Assembly: GCA_029261875.1 (NCBI GenBank)
Contig: JAJDAL010000005.1
Coordinates: 94,882 to 158,881 of the forward strand
DNA from: Deltaproteobacteria bacterium
GTDB lineage: Bacteria; Myxococcota_A; UBA9160; JAJDAL01
Direction of reading: 5' to 3'
DNA: 64,000 nucleotides
The notes below the pieces were generated by a model that saw only the letters and a program-made list of their open reading frames with translations, was not told the DNA's origin and made no database searches. This document shows positions 43,925-53,649 of this stretch, piece by piece; the first letter of the stretch is position 1, and each line of letters starts with the position of its first letter. Made by a program: the position numbers and the translations under genes.

Positions 43925-46900
43925 GTGAGGGGATCGCGGCTACACATCGCCCACGGTCCGCGGGCCGTGGAGGCGCGCCTGCTGGCGCGGTTGCGAGACC
44001 TGCACCAGGCCGGGCGCCGCGAACCCGCCTTGTTGGCGCGGCCGGTCCGAGTACTGGTTCCGTCCCGCAGCTTGAGCCAACACGTTTCCTGCGCGCTGGT
44101 GGATCGTCTGGGCCACGCGGCCGCCGGGGTCCAGGTCCAAACCCTCTACGGTTTCGCGCTCGAAGTGCTCGCGTGCGTCGATCTGTTCCCCCGCACCGCG
44201 CCGGAGTGGGTTTCGGTCATGGTGCGCCACTGTGCGCGGGAAGAACCGGTGCTGCGGCGCGAACTCGGCTCCCTGCGCGATGGCTTCGCCGCGGTGTCGG
44301 GTTCCGTGTCGGATCTGCTGGACGCGGGCCTGGGTGCGGAACACGCCGAAGCCATCGAAGAACAACTGGACGGTTTGCCGCTGGCGCGTGCGGCGCGCGA
44401 ACGTGCGCGCGCGGTCGTGCGGGTGGCGCTGGGTGTGCGGGAAACCCTGGCGCGCCACGGTCTGGCCCACCGCTCGGACGTGTTGCGGCGCGCGGCGGAA
44501 ACGGTGCAGGTCGAGAGCGGGGCCGCGCCTTCGCGCGCCGTGTTGATCCACGGTTTCGCGGACGCCACCGGTGTGGCGAGCGATCTGATCGAAGCCTTGC
44601 TGCAATCGCGCAAGACGGAATTCTTCATGGATCTCCCGCGCGATCCCGCTTTTCCCGAAAGCCTCGATCACGGCTGTGCGTTCGCGGAGCGCCTGCTCGA
44701 GCGCGTGCGCCCGGCGGCGCGCCTGCGCCACACGGAATCCGCGCCGCCGCCGCCGCGACCCGAGCGCGTTTGCGCCCCGACGTCGGATGGCGAAGTGCGC
44801 GCCGTCGCGTTGCGGGTGCGGTCGCTGCTCGATGTCGGGGTCCTTCCCGAAGGCATCGCGCTGGTTGCGCGCGATCTCACCCCCTACGTGCGCGCCGTGC
44901 GCCAGCAGTTTCAGCGCTTGGCGATTCCCTTCTCCGGTGGCGATACGCCGCTGGGATCGCGAAACGAACTCGGGCGGGAGGCCCAGGCCTTGCGGGTCTT
45001 GTTGGAACGGCGCGAGCGTACCTCCGCGGAAGTGTGGCTCGGTTTGCGGGCCGGCGGTGCGGGGGCGCTTGGGCGCGAAGACCTGCGCGTGGGCGTGCAC
45101 GCCCTCGGAGCGGGCAGCCTCGAAGACCTGGCGCGCCTCGATCCGGCGGGCGTTCTCGAAGACGCGCAATCCTACGCGCTGCCCGTGCGGCGGGGCCTGA
45201 TCGAGCTGGAGTCCGGTCCGGTTCTCAAGCGCCGGCGGGTTTCGCGCGACGCCGTGGAGGCCGCGGTCCACGGCGCCCAGGAAACGTTGGGGATTTTCGA
45301 AAAGTGGCGCAAAAACCTGCCCTTGGGGGCACACCTCGAGAATTTGCGTTCTCTCCTGTCCGGTCCCCTGGGCCGGACGGAAGACGATGCCTTGCGCGCG
45401 GCGGTGGAAGCCGGCGTCGGAAAGCTCGGCGCACTCGAGTTCCCGATCTCCACGGACGAATTTCTCGGGCTCCTGGCGCGCGGGCTCGACGCGGTGGGAC
45501 GTTCGGTGATCGGGGGGCAGGGCGGCGGCGTGCAGGTTCTCGGCGTCGTTGAGGCCCGGGCGCGCACCTTCGAACATCTGTTCTTGCTCGGGATGAATCG
45601 CGACGTCTTTCCGCGCCCGGTTCGCGAAGACCCCCTGTTGCCGGATTCCCTGCGCGGTTTCCTGCGGTCCCTGTTGCCCGACATCCCCATCAAGGCGCGC
45701 GGTATCGAGGAAGAGCGTTACCTGTTTGCGCAGTTGTGCGGCGCCAGCACGGGCTTGACCCTCGCGTGGCAAACCACGGGCGACGACGGGAAGGAGCGCA
45801 CGGCGTCTCCGTTGATCGAACGTCTGGCGCTGGGTTCGCGGGCGGGGGCGGTGGAGCTCGCAGCGGTCCCGTTCGCGCCGCCCGCGCACGCGGCCCTGCG
45901 CCCGGCCCGCGAGCACGCGATCCTGGCCGGGCTCTACGGTGAACCCGACGCCTTGGCGGAAAGCTGGCGCTCCGCCATGCGGGAATTGCGCCCGGATCTT
46001 TCGGGTGACGAGAGTGATCGCTTGGCGGACGCGCGTCTTCGCATCCTGCAAGAGTTCGAGCGGCCGTCGCGTGTCGGCGTGGGGGCGTACGACGGTTTCG
46101 TGGGCAGTGCAGATCTGCCGACGGATCCGCGGCGCGCGCGAATCTTCGTGACGGGGCTCGAAGCCATGGCGCATTGTCCGTGGCAGACGCTGCTGCGCCG
46201 CTTGTTGCGCTTGGACGCGGCGCCCGATGCGGCGGGCGCGCTGCCGGGTGTCGATCGGCGCGTGGTGGGCGATCTCGTGCACCGGGTGCTCGATCGCTGT
46301 CTCGCCGACGTCTTGGGCGAACGTTCGAGCGCGTTGCGGGAATTGCTGTCGGCGCCGGCGGTTGCGCTGCCGACGCTTTCTCCCGAGTCGCTCGAACCCT
46401 GGCTCGCCGCTTCGGCCCGCGCGGTCGTGCGCGAAGCGGGGATTGCGTTGCCGGGTTTCGATCTCGCCCTGGCCTGTGTGGCGCGACCGTTCGTCTTGAA
46501 CGCCCTGGCGCTCGACTTCCGATCCGACGCGGGGTTGGCGGTCAGCGGAACCGAGCTGGAGGGCAGCGTCACGCTACCCGACGCGGCCGGAAGGCCGCGC
46601 GAGATTCATTTTCGCGCGGATCGGCTGGACCAAAGCGATCGCGGTCCCGTGCTGACGGATTACAAGACCGGTCGTCCGGTTTCCGATCGCAAGAGAGCCG
46701 CTACCCGCGAGCGCAATCTGTTGGAAGCCGTCGCGCGGGGAAAGCATTTGCAGGCGGCCGTCTATGCGCGGGCACTCGAAACGGAAGGCGGCATCGGCCG
46801 CTACCTCTTCCTGGACCCGAGCTTGGATCCGGCGGTCGCGGACGCTTCGGTCCAAGCCGACGATTCGGCCGTTCGCACGCGCCTCGAACGCGCCGCGGCG

Positions 46901-47125
46901 GCCATCCTGGGAACCTGGGATGCGGGGACGTTCTTTCCGCGGCTGCTGGACGGGAGCGGCAAGGAGCCGGATCGCTGTCGCACCTGCGAGGTGTCGGAAG
47001 CGTGTCTGCGCGGCGATCACGGCGCGCGCCGGCGCTTTGCCGACTGGGCCGATGGATCGCACGAATCCGCCGCGCCCCTGCAGTCGCTCTGGCACCTCTA
47101 CGACGCGGAGGCGAAGTCCTCATGA
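43925..47125 (+). CDS. addB: AddB-like nuclease/helicase subunit
   Basis: A 1066-residue partner of the AddAB double-strand break repair complex. The N-terminal half is a degenerate helicase-like domain (ARPVRVLVPSRSLSQHVSCA). The C-terminal nuclease has VGDLVHRVLDRCL, FRADRLDQSDRGPVLTDYKTG with the D-YK catalytic motif and LQAAVYARALE. Four cysteines frame it (AHCPWQ, then CRTCEVSEACLRG), the iron-sulfur staple of AddB. GTG start. It overlaps addA by four bases. Confidence 0.93.
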   Translation: MRGSRLHIAHGPRAVEARLLARLRDLHQAGRREPALLARPVRVLVPSRSLSQHVSCALVDRLGHAAAGVQVQTLYGFALEVLACVDLFPRTAPEWVSVMVRHCAREEPVLRRELGSLRDGFAAVSGSVSDLLDAGLGAEHAEAIEEQLDGLPLARAARERARAVVRVALGVRETLARHGLAHRSDVLRRAAETVQVESGAAPSRAVLIHGFADATGVASDLIEALLQSRKTEFFMDLPRDPAFPESLDHGCAFAERLLERVRPAARLRHTESAPPPPRPERVCAPTSDGEVRAVALRVRSLLDVGVLPEGIALVARDLTPYVRAVRQQFQRLAIPFSGGDTPLGSRNELGREAQALRVLLERRERTSAEVWLGLRAGGAGALGREDLRVGVHALGAGSLEDLARLDPAGVLEDAQSYALPVRRGLIELESGPVLKRRRVSRDAVEAAVHGAQETLGIFEKWRKNLPLGAHLENLRSLLSGPLGRTEDDALRAAVEAGVGKLGALEFPISTDEFLGLLARGLDAVGRSVIGGQGGGVQVLGVVEARARTFEHLFLLGMNRDVFPRPVREDPLLPDSLRGFLRSLLPDIPIKARGIEEERYLFAQLCGASTGLTLAWQTTGDDGKERTASPLIERLALGSRAGAVELAAVPFAPPAHAALRPAREHAILAGLYGEPDALAESWRSAMRELRPDLSGDESDRLADARLRILQEFERPSRVGVGAYDGFVGSADLPTDPRRARIFVTGLEAMAHCPWQTLLRRLLRLDAAPDAAGALPGVDRRVVGDLVHRVLDRCLADVLGERSSALRELLSAPAVALPTLSPESLEPWLAASARAVVREAGIALPGFDLALACVARPFVLNALALDFRSDAGLAVSGTELEGSVTLPDAAGRPREIHFRADRLDQSDRGPVLTDYKTGRPVSDRKRAATRERNLLEAVARGKHLQAAVYARALETEGGIGRYLFLDPSLDPAVADASVQADDSAVRTRLERAAAAILGTWDAGTFFPRLLDGSGKEPDRCRTCEVSEACLRGDHGARRRFADWADGSHESAAPLQSLWHLYDAEAKSS

Positions 47126-50100
47126 GTCCCGAGCAGGGCGTCCTGGAGTTCGGGAGTGCGTCGCCGGAATCGCCGCGGAATCCGGCGTGGATCGAAGATG
47201 AACGCGCGCGCCGTGCCGCGGTCACGCAATTCGATTCTCCGCTGGCGCTCGAAGCCGGGGCGGGCACGGGAAAGACCGCAACGCTCGTGGCGCGCGTCGT
47301 GGCCTGGTGTTTGGGGCCGGGCTGGGAACGCGCGCAAGCCCATTTCGCCCAAGATTCGTCCGCCGGCGAAGAAGCGATTGCGGCCCGCGTGTTGTCGCGC
47401 ACGGTTGCGATCACGTTTACCGAAAGCGCCGCAGCGGAAATGTCGCAGCGCGTGGGTGCCGCCCTGGTCGATGTCGAAGCCGGCAGAGAACCGGTGGGGA
47501 TGCAGGGTGGGTTGTCGGAAGATCGCGAGCGCCTGGGCGACCGCGCGCGCGCGTTGCTCGGGGCCCTGGATCTGCTGTCCCTGCATACCATCCACGCCTA
47601 TTGCCGACGCTTGCTGTCCGAGAACGCCCTGGCCGCCGGGCTGCACCCGTTCTTCGAGATCGATGCGAGCCAGGAAGCGACGGCGACCATCGCCCACGAA
47701 GTCAGCGAAGAGCGTCTGCGCAACGCCTACGGACCGAGCGGGGATCCCGCCTATTTGTCTCTGGCGGCCCGCGGGATCGGTCCCGCGCAGATCGAAGATG
47801 CCTTGCGGGACTGGTTGGCCTGCGGGGCGCCCGCGGACGCGCTGGCCGAGGACGCGACGAGCGCGCGCGCGGCCGAGGCGGCTCTCGGCAGTCTCGGCGA
47901 ATCGCTGGATGCCTTCTTTCGCGCCGAAGCGGGTCGGCTTCGCGCTGTTTCGGCCCGCGCCACCACGACCGTCGCCACTCTGGATGTGCTGGATTTCCTT
48001 CGCGCGCGATTGAAGGAGATCGGGGTTCCCGACGACCGGTCGGAGCTGGCGGATTTACTGGTGGGTCTACGCGAGCGCTGCAGCGACAGCGTGGTGTCGC
48101 GTTTGCGCGAGTGGGGCCGCGGGAAGTTTGGGACCACCGAACGCGCCTGCCTCGAAGGCGAGCGCGCGGATCTCGAAGCCGCGGCGCTCGCGTTGGCGGT
48201 TCGTCTCGACCATTGGCGCAAGCTCGATCTCGAAGGGTTGGAGTGCGCTCGCCGCGCCCTGGCGCCGCTGGTCGAAGAAGCCCGCGAGCGCTTGCGGGTG
48301 AGCGGTACCCAGACGTACGACGCGCTCCTGCGCGACGCCCACGATCTGCTGACGAAACACGCGGCCGTCGCGGCGCGCGTGCGGTCGGGGATGGATCAAT
48401 TGCTGGTGGACGAGTTCCAGGACACGGATCGTCTGCAGTGCGAAATCGTTCGGGCGCTGGCGCTCTGCGGTCCGGAGGCCGAACGACCGGCGCTGTTCCT
48501 GGTCGGCGATCCCAAGCAATCGATCTACGGTTGGCGCAACGCGGATCTGGCCGCGTACGATGGCTTCCTCGAGTCCGTGCGCAAGGAAGGCGGTGCGGTG
48601 CATCGCTTGTCCGTCAACCGGCGCTCGCTGCCCGCCATCCTCGAAGAAGTGGAGCGCGTGATCGCGCCGGTGATGCGGCCGCGTTTCGGCGTGCAACCGG
48701 CGTTCGAACCGCTCTTGCCCGCGCGTCCCGACGGCGACGCGTGCGCGGTGGAACAGTGGATCTCCTGGCCCTGGGACGTGGACGCTTCCGAGCCCGAACC
48801 GGACGCGTCCGCCGGGCGCGTCGCGTTGCTCGAAGCGGGGGCGTTGGCGCGGGACCTGGCGGCGGTGCACGCCGCGGGAACGGATTGGCGGGAGATGGCG
48901 GTTCTGTTCCGCAACCGCGGCGATCTCGACGTGTACCTGGGCGCGCTGCGCGAGGCGGGGGTCCCCTACGCGGTGGAAAACGATCGCAGCTACTACCGGC
49001 GCCGAGAAATCATCGACGCCGCGGCGTTGGTGCGCAGCGTCCTCGATCCGCACGACCACACCGCGCTCCTTACCTGGCTGCGTTCGCCCTGGGTCGGTGT
49101 TCCGGACGCGGCCTGGATTCCGCTTTGGTCCGAGGGCTTCCCGGATCGTGTAGCGTCGATCGAAGATCTGGAATCCGCGTGTGACGCGGAGTTGCGCGCG
49201 GTGATCGAGCGGGTGGAGGCGGAGCTTCCCGGCGTTCCGGGCTTGGACCGCATCGCGGGTTGGCACGAATCGCTGCTCGCCGGCTTGCGCGCGCTGGGGA
49301 TCACCCGGCGCGCCTATCGCACGCAATCCGCAGATCGTTTCGTCGAAACCCTGCGCACGGAATTCGCCCTCGAAGTCAGCGAAGCGGCGCGTCACGTCGG
49401 TCGCTTTCGCTTGTCGAATCTCGAGCGCTTCTTTCGCGAACTCGTGGTGTCCCTCGAACAACCGCCCGGCGCAGTGGCGCGCGAACTGCGCCGGCGCGTG
49501 GGGCGCGACGCCATGGCGGATGAAGGGCGTCCGGCGGAATCCGCCGAAGACGCCGTGCGGGTGATGACCATTCACGCCGCCAAGGGGCTCGATTTCGAAC
49601 ACGTGTACGTGATGCAGACCCACAAATCCGCGGCGGTGGGCTCGCGCGATCTGGTGCTCTGGGGGGAAGTCGATCGCCAGAGCGAATACCGCTTGTTCGG
49701 CTATGCGACGCTCGGCTTCGACGCCGTTCGGCAACATCGCGACGAACTCGAGAAGGCCGAAATGGCGCGGACGCTCTACGTGGCACTCACGCGCGCGAAA
49801 AACCGCTTGGTGGTGAGCGGCGCCTGGCCGCGCGGCAACGCAAAGCCGAACGCCGTGGAACGTTCTCACGCGGATCTGCTCGCGCGTCGCGAAGCGGCTC
49901 CCGATCTGGCGGAGCGGATGCGGGAGCTCGCCCGCGGGGGCGAATGCCAGGAAACCGATGCGGACGGCATCCGCTGGAAGTTTCCCGCGCTCGAAGCGGC
50001 ATCGGGGGCGCCGCGGGTGGCCCTCGGGCTCCAGGGGCAGCTGGCCAGCGCCGAGGTTGCGGACTTCCACGCCAAGCAGCTGGCGGCGGATCGCGCCTGG

Positions 50101-50745
50101 TCGATCGAACGCGAATCCAAGCCGCTGGGTGCCGCGGCTTCGGCCGAGCATGGGGAGTCTCCGGTGGTCGCGGCGAGTGTGTCCGGCGGCGCCGGGCCTT
50201 GGGCGCGCGAAGTGGGGACCGCGGTGCATCGCGCGCTCGAGCATTTCGACTTCGCTGCGGATCCAGAAGACGAAATCGCGCGCGCGCGAGCGGGGCTCGA
50301 GCTGAGTTTGCGCCGCCAGGTCCCCGCCGATTCGCTCGCCGACGCCCACGCGGCGGCGGTGCGGATTTTCGATCGATTCGCGGGTGGCGCTTTGTTCGAG
50401 CGCTTTCGCGCGATCGCGCCCAAGGTCGTGGCGCGTGAGCTTCCGGTATTGCTGCCGGTGCGCGCGGACGATGCCGCCCTGGGCTACATCGCCGGCGCCA
50501 TCGATCTTCTGCACCGGGATCCCGAAACCGATGCCTGGGTGATCGTCGACTACAAGACCGACTTCGTCGCGGATGCGTCCCACCTCGAGGAACACGCCAA
50601 CGTCTACGCGGGGCAGGCTGCGGTCTACGGGCGCGCGGTCGCCGAGGCGTTGGGGTTGAGCGAGGCACCGCGATTCGAACTCTGGTTCCTCGCACTCGGC
50701 GCGCGCGTGACACTTCCCCCGCGAGGCGAAACGCCGCTTCGCTAA
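47122..50745 (+). CDS. addA: AddA-like helicase-nuclease
   Basis: A 1207-residue UvrD/Rep-type superfamily 1 helicase fused to a RecB-type nuclease. Motif I is EAGAGTGKTATLVAR, Ia AITFTESAAAEM, II LLVDEFQDTDRLQ, III FLVGDPKQSIYGWRNADL, V/VI VMTIHAAKGLDFEHVYVM and LYVALTRAKNRLV. The C-terminal nuclease shows DAWVIVDYKTDFV and QAAVYGRAVAE. With AddB it resects DNA ends for RecA loading. A plus-strand frame runs further upstream, but ATG 47122 overlapping the addB stop is the natural start. Confidence 0.95.
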   Translation: MSPEQGVLEFGSASPESPRNPAWIEDERARRAAVTQFDSPLALEAGAGTGKTATLVARVVAWCLGPGWERAQAHFAQDSSAGEEAIAARVLSRTVAITFTESAAAEMSQRVGAALVDVEAGREPVGMQGGLSEDRERLGDRARALLGALDLLSLHTIHAYCRRLLSENALAAGLHPFFEIDASQEATATIAHEVSEERLRNAYGPSGDPAYLSLAARGIGPAQIEDALRDWLACGAPADALAEDATSARAAEAALGSLGESLDAFFRAEAGRLRAVSARATTTVATLDVLDFLRARLKEIGVPDDRSELADLLVGLRERCSDSVVSRLREWGRGKFGTTERACLEGERADLEAAALALAVRLDHWRKLDLEGLECARRALAPLVEEARERLRVSGTQTYDALLRDAHDLLTKHAAVAARVRSGMDQLLVDEFQDTDRLQCEIVRALALCGPEAERPALFLVGDPKQSIYGWRNADLAAYDGFLESVRKEGGAVHRLSVNRRSLPAILEEVERVIAPVMRPRFGVQPAFEPLLPARPDGDACAVEQWISWPWDVDASEPEPDASAGRVALLEAGALARDLAAVHAAGTDWREMAVLFRNRGDLDVYLGALREAGVPYAVENDRSYYRRREIIDAAALVRSVLDPHDHTALLTWLRSPWVGVPDAAWIPLWSEGFPDRVASIEDLESACDAELRAVIERVEAELPGVPGLDRIAGWHESLLAGLRALGITRRAYRTQSADRFVETLRTEFALEVSEAARHVGRFRLSNLERFFRELVVSLEQPPGAVARELRRRVGRDAMADEGRPAESAEDAVRVMTIHAAKGLDFEHVYVMQTHKSAAVGSRDLVLWGEVDRQSEYRLFGYATLGFDAVRQHRDELEKAEMARTLYVALTRAKNRLVVSGAWPRGNAKPNAVERSHADLLARREAAPDLAERMRELARGGECQETDADGIRWKFPALEAASGAPRVALGLQGQLASAEVADFHAKQLAADRAWSIERESKPLGAAASAEHGESPVVAASVSGGAGPWAREVGTAVHRALEHFDFAADPEDEIARARAGLELSLRRQVPADSLADAHAAAVRIFDRFAGGALFERFRAIAPKVVARELPVLLPVRADDAALGYIAGAIDLLHRDPETDAWVIVDYKTDFVADASHLEEHANVYAGQAAVYGRAVAEALGLSEAPRFELWFLALGARVTLPPRGETPLR

Positions 50746-50757
50746 GCTGCAGCTCCC

Positions 50758-51960
50758 ATGGCCACCGCACTCTGTGACGTCTACGTCTGGGACGGGATCG
50801 CCGATACCCGCAGCCCGCATCCCCAAACCATTCGCATCGAGGCCGGTGCGATTGCGGCCATCGGTAGCGATCCGAGTCTCCTGGAGTCGGCGGAGGTGAT
50901 TTCGGCGGCCGGCGCAACCGCGATCCCCGGATTGATCGATGCCCATATTCATTTGACCCTGGATCCGAAAATCGGTCCGCCCGCCAAGCAACTCGCCGTT
51001 CCCGACGCCGAGGTGACTTCCAAGATGGAAGCGCGCGCTCGCGCCATGCTGGCGGCGGGCATCACCACGGCGCGCGACCTGGGGGGCGGCAAGGGACTCG
51101 AACTCGACCTGCGCGACCGGATCGCGCGCGGCGCGATTCCCGGACCGCGTCTGTTGTGCGCCCGGCAACCCGTCACCACCCGCGGCGGGCATTGTCACTT
51201 CTGGGGTGGCGAAGCCGAAACGCCCTCGGAAATCCGCAGCGTGATCGAACGGCAGGTGGACAACGGGGCGGATTGGATCAAGGTGATGGCCACCGGCGGC
51301 ATCAACACCCAGGGGACCGATCCCCGCCATGCGCAATTCGATCTGGAACGCATGCGCGGAATCGTCGACGCGGCGCGGGAACTCGATCGTTCGGTCGCCG
51401 CCCATTGTCACGGGCGCGAGGGCATCGAGAACGCGGCCGAAGCTGGCGTACGCACCATCGAGCATTGCTCGTTTGCGGGAAGCGAGGGATTCGGAAGCGA
51501 CTTCCAACCCGGCGACGCGGCGTTCCTGCGCGGGCGCGCGCTGTGGGTTTCGCCCACGGTGAACACGAACTGGAAATGGCGCATGCGGAAAGACGGTGCG
51601 CCGACCGGGTTTGCTTTGCGTATGGCGCAGCTGTTGCGCGGTGTGCGGGACGAAGGCGTTCGCTTCATCGCCTCCACGGATGCGGGGATTCCGGGTGTGG
51701 AGCATCACCGCTTGCCGGAATCCCTCGCAACCTTCGCGCAGTTCGCGGGTCTCTCTGCCGTCGACACCTTGCGGGCCGCCACGTCCGAATCCGCCACCGC
51801 CCTGGGGATTGCGGACCAAACCGGAAGGCTCATCCCGGGCCTGTCCGCCGACATCCTGATCGTGGGCGGAAATCCCCTGGAAGATCTGTCGGTCCTCACC
51901 CAGCCGCTGGGCGTGCTGGCGCGCGGGCGCTCGGTCGCGTTACACAGCGGGGACGCATGA
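50758..51960 (+). CDS. Amidohydrolase (imidazolonepropionase-like)
   Basis: A 400-residue metal-dependent amidohydrolase. Metal ligands are in GLIDAHIHLTLDP (HxH), WIKVMATGG (carbamylated Lys region), AAHCHGREGIENAAEAGVRT then IEHCSFAG, and STDAGIPGVEHH (Asp). It belongs to the imidazolonepropionase/prolidase-like subgroup that hydrolyses cyclic amides or peptides. Substrate unknown. Its stop overlaps the AEC transporter start by four bases, suggesting the transporter moves a substrate or product. Confidence 0.92.
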   Translation: MATALCDVYVWDGIADTRSPHPQTIRIEAGAIAAIGSDPSLLESAEVISAAGATAIPGLIDAHIHLTLDPKIGPPAKQLAVPDAEVTSKMEARARAMLAAGITTARDLGGGKGLELDLRDRIARGAIPGPRLLCARQPVTTRGGHCHFWGGEAETPSEIRSVIERQVDNGADWIKVMATGGINTQGTDPRHAQFDLERMRGIVDAARELDRSVAAHCHGREGIENAAEAGVRTIEHCSFAGSEGFGSDFQPGDAAFLRGRALWVSPTVNTNWKWRMRKDGAPTGFALRMAQLLRGVRDEGVRFIASTDAGIPGVEHHRLPESLATFAQFAGLSAVDTLRAATSESATALGIADQTGRLIPGLSADILIVGGNPLEDLSVLTQPLGVLARGRSVALHSGDA

Positions 51961-52826
51961 GCGTCGTCATCAACACGATCGTGCCCGTGGCGGCGATCGT
52001 CTTCCTCGGATATTTCCTGGCGGGTCGGCGCGAACTCCACACCGCGACGCTCGCGGACCTGTCGCTCCTCATCACCGCTCCCGCCCTGGTCTTCGGCACC
52101 CTCGCGAACACCACCCTGGCGCCGGAGCGGGGCCTGGTGCTGGTGGCGGGCGTGCTCTGGATCGTCGTTTTCACCGGTGCCCTGGCCGCAATCTACGTAT
52201 GGCGCAGTCGCGAAAGCGTTCGCGGCGTGATCCCCGCTGCCGTGTTCTGGAACGCGGGAAACATCGGGTTGCCGACGGCGCGCTTGGCCTTTGGTGAGGA
52301 AGGACTCGAAGTCGCGGTGCTGATGTTCGTGATCGTCGCGATCCTGCAGTTCAGCATCGGAATCTGGATCGCCAAAGGGGAACAGGGTTGGAAGGAGGCC
52401 CTCAAACTTCCGCTGCTTTACGCGAGCGGCGCGGGGCTGATCGTGTCGGCCACCGGCGTGGAGTTGCCGGCGGTCATTCTCGAACCCGTGACGATGCTCG
52501 GCAGCATGGCGGTGCCCGTGATGCTCCTGACCCTGGGCGTCCAACTGCGGCGGCTCGAAGTCACGGACGTTCGCCATTCCATGGTTGCCATCGCGATTCG
52601 GATGGGCGGCGGCTTCGCGGCCGCGGTCGCCTTCGTGAGTCTGACGTCAGTTGCGGGGGTGGATCGTCAAGTGTTGCTGCTGGCCGGCGTGTTGCCCGCG
52701 GCCGTGGTCAACGTCGTGATTGCCCAGCGCTACGACAGCAATCCGGGACTGGTGGCGTCGGCGATCGTGTTGGGGACGCTCACGAGTCTGATTTTGATTT
52801 CGCTATTGGTGTACTTCATCGCATAG
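51957..52826 (+). CDS. AEC family transporter
   Basis: A 289-residue carrier of the auxin efflux carrier family with about ten helices. VINTIVPVAAIVFLGYFLAG, ITAPALVFGTLANTTLAP, VFWNAGNIGLPTARLAFG and the repeat GSMAVPVMLLTLGVQL are typical. Bacterial members export or import malate, malonate or similar organic anions. Coupled to the amidohydrolase by a four-base overlap. Confidence 0.92.
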   Translation: MSVVINTIVPVAAIVFLGYFLAGRRELHTATLADLSLLITAPALVFGTLANTTLAPERGLVLVAGVLWIVVFTGALAAIYVWRSRESVRGVIPAAVFWNAGNIGLPTARLAFGEEGLEVAVLMFVIVAILQFSIGIWIAKGEQGWKEALKLPLLYASGAGLIVSATGVELPAVILEPVTMLGSMAVPVMLLTLGVQLRRLEVTDVRHSMVAIAIRMGGGFAAAVAFVSLTSVAGVDRQVLLLAGVLPAAVVNVVIAQRYDSNPGLVASAIVLGTLTSLILISLLVYFIA

Positions 52827-52841
52827 CCCCAGGAGACCCCC

Positions 52842-53591
52842 ATGAATCTCGATCTCGAAGGAAAAGTTGCGCTCATCACCGGTGGCGCGTCGGGACTCGG
52901 CGCGGAAACGGCTCGCGTATTGGCGCGGGAGGGTGCGCGGATCTTCCTGGCCGACCGCAACGCAGCGGCGCTCGAAGGCGTGGTCGAAGAGATTCGCGGC
53001 TTGGGCGTGGATGCCCACGGCGAAGCGCTGGATGTCTGCGACTACGAAGCCTGCGAGCGCATTGCCGAAGCCGCCCATACCGCGCTCGGCGGGATCGACG
53101 TCTTGGTCGCCAGCGCGGGAGTTGGCTTCGACGAGTTCTTTCTCCACACGAAGCCGGAACAATGGACGCCGATGCTGGAAGTGAACCTGCGCGGCGTGTT
53201 GAACATCAATCACGTCGTGGGCAAGCGCATGGCGGAGCAGCGGCGGGGCGCCATCGTCAACATCGCGTCGGAAGCCGGCAAGGTCGGGGAGAAGCGCATG
53301 ACGGTCTATGCCGCGAGCAAGGGCGGGGTCATGAGTTTCAGCAAAGCGTTCGCGGCGGAAATGGGGCGTTACGGGGTGCGGGTGAATTCCGTGTGTCCCG
53401 GTGTCACGAATACACCCATGACCGCGGGCTACACCGATGAGCAACGGGAACGGGCGGCGCGCCTGTATCCCATGGGACGACTCGGCGAGCCCGTCGACAC
53501 CGCGGCCATGATTGCATTCCTGGCCTCGGATCAAGCGAGTTGGGTCACGGGCCAGGCGATTTCCGTCAACGGCGGCTTCGGTCGCTCGTAA
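52842..53591 (+). CDS. Short-chain dehydrogenase/reductase
   Basis: A 249-residue classical SDR. VALITGGASGLGAETARVLA binds the cofactor; FLADRNAAALEGVVEE gives the NAD-preferring Asp after the second strand; the catalytic serine is in IVNIASEAGKVGE and Tyr/Lys in MTVYAASKGGVMSF. The C-terminal pattern ASDQASWVTGQAISVNGGF is standard. CAGGAGA precedes the ATG. Substrate is unknown; the Rieske oxygenase downstream suggests a steroid or aromatic alcohol (inference). Confidence 0.93.
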   Translation: MNLDLEGKVALITGGASGLGAETARVLAREGARIFLADRNAAALEGVVEEIRGLGVDAHGEALDVCDYEACERIAEAAHTALGGIDVLVASAGVGFDEFFLHTKPEQWTPMLEVNLRGVLNINHVVGKRMAEQRRGAIVNIASEAGKVGEKRMTVYAASKGGVMSFSKAFAAEMGRYGVRVNSVCPGVTNTPMTAGYTDEQRERAARLYPMGRLGEPVDTAAMIAFLASDQASWVTGQAISVNGGFGRS

Positions 53592-53649
53592 GCGGCTCGG
53601 GGCGCGCTCCTGGCTTCTGCGCTCGGCTTTGCTTACGTTTGCTCCCCTC

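Noticed and set aside
48067..51819. 1250-codon minus-strand frame
   Set aside because: Antisense to addA and the amidohydrolase, both with full motifs; composition is a codon-bias shadow.
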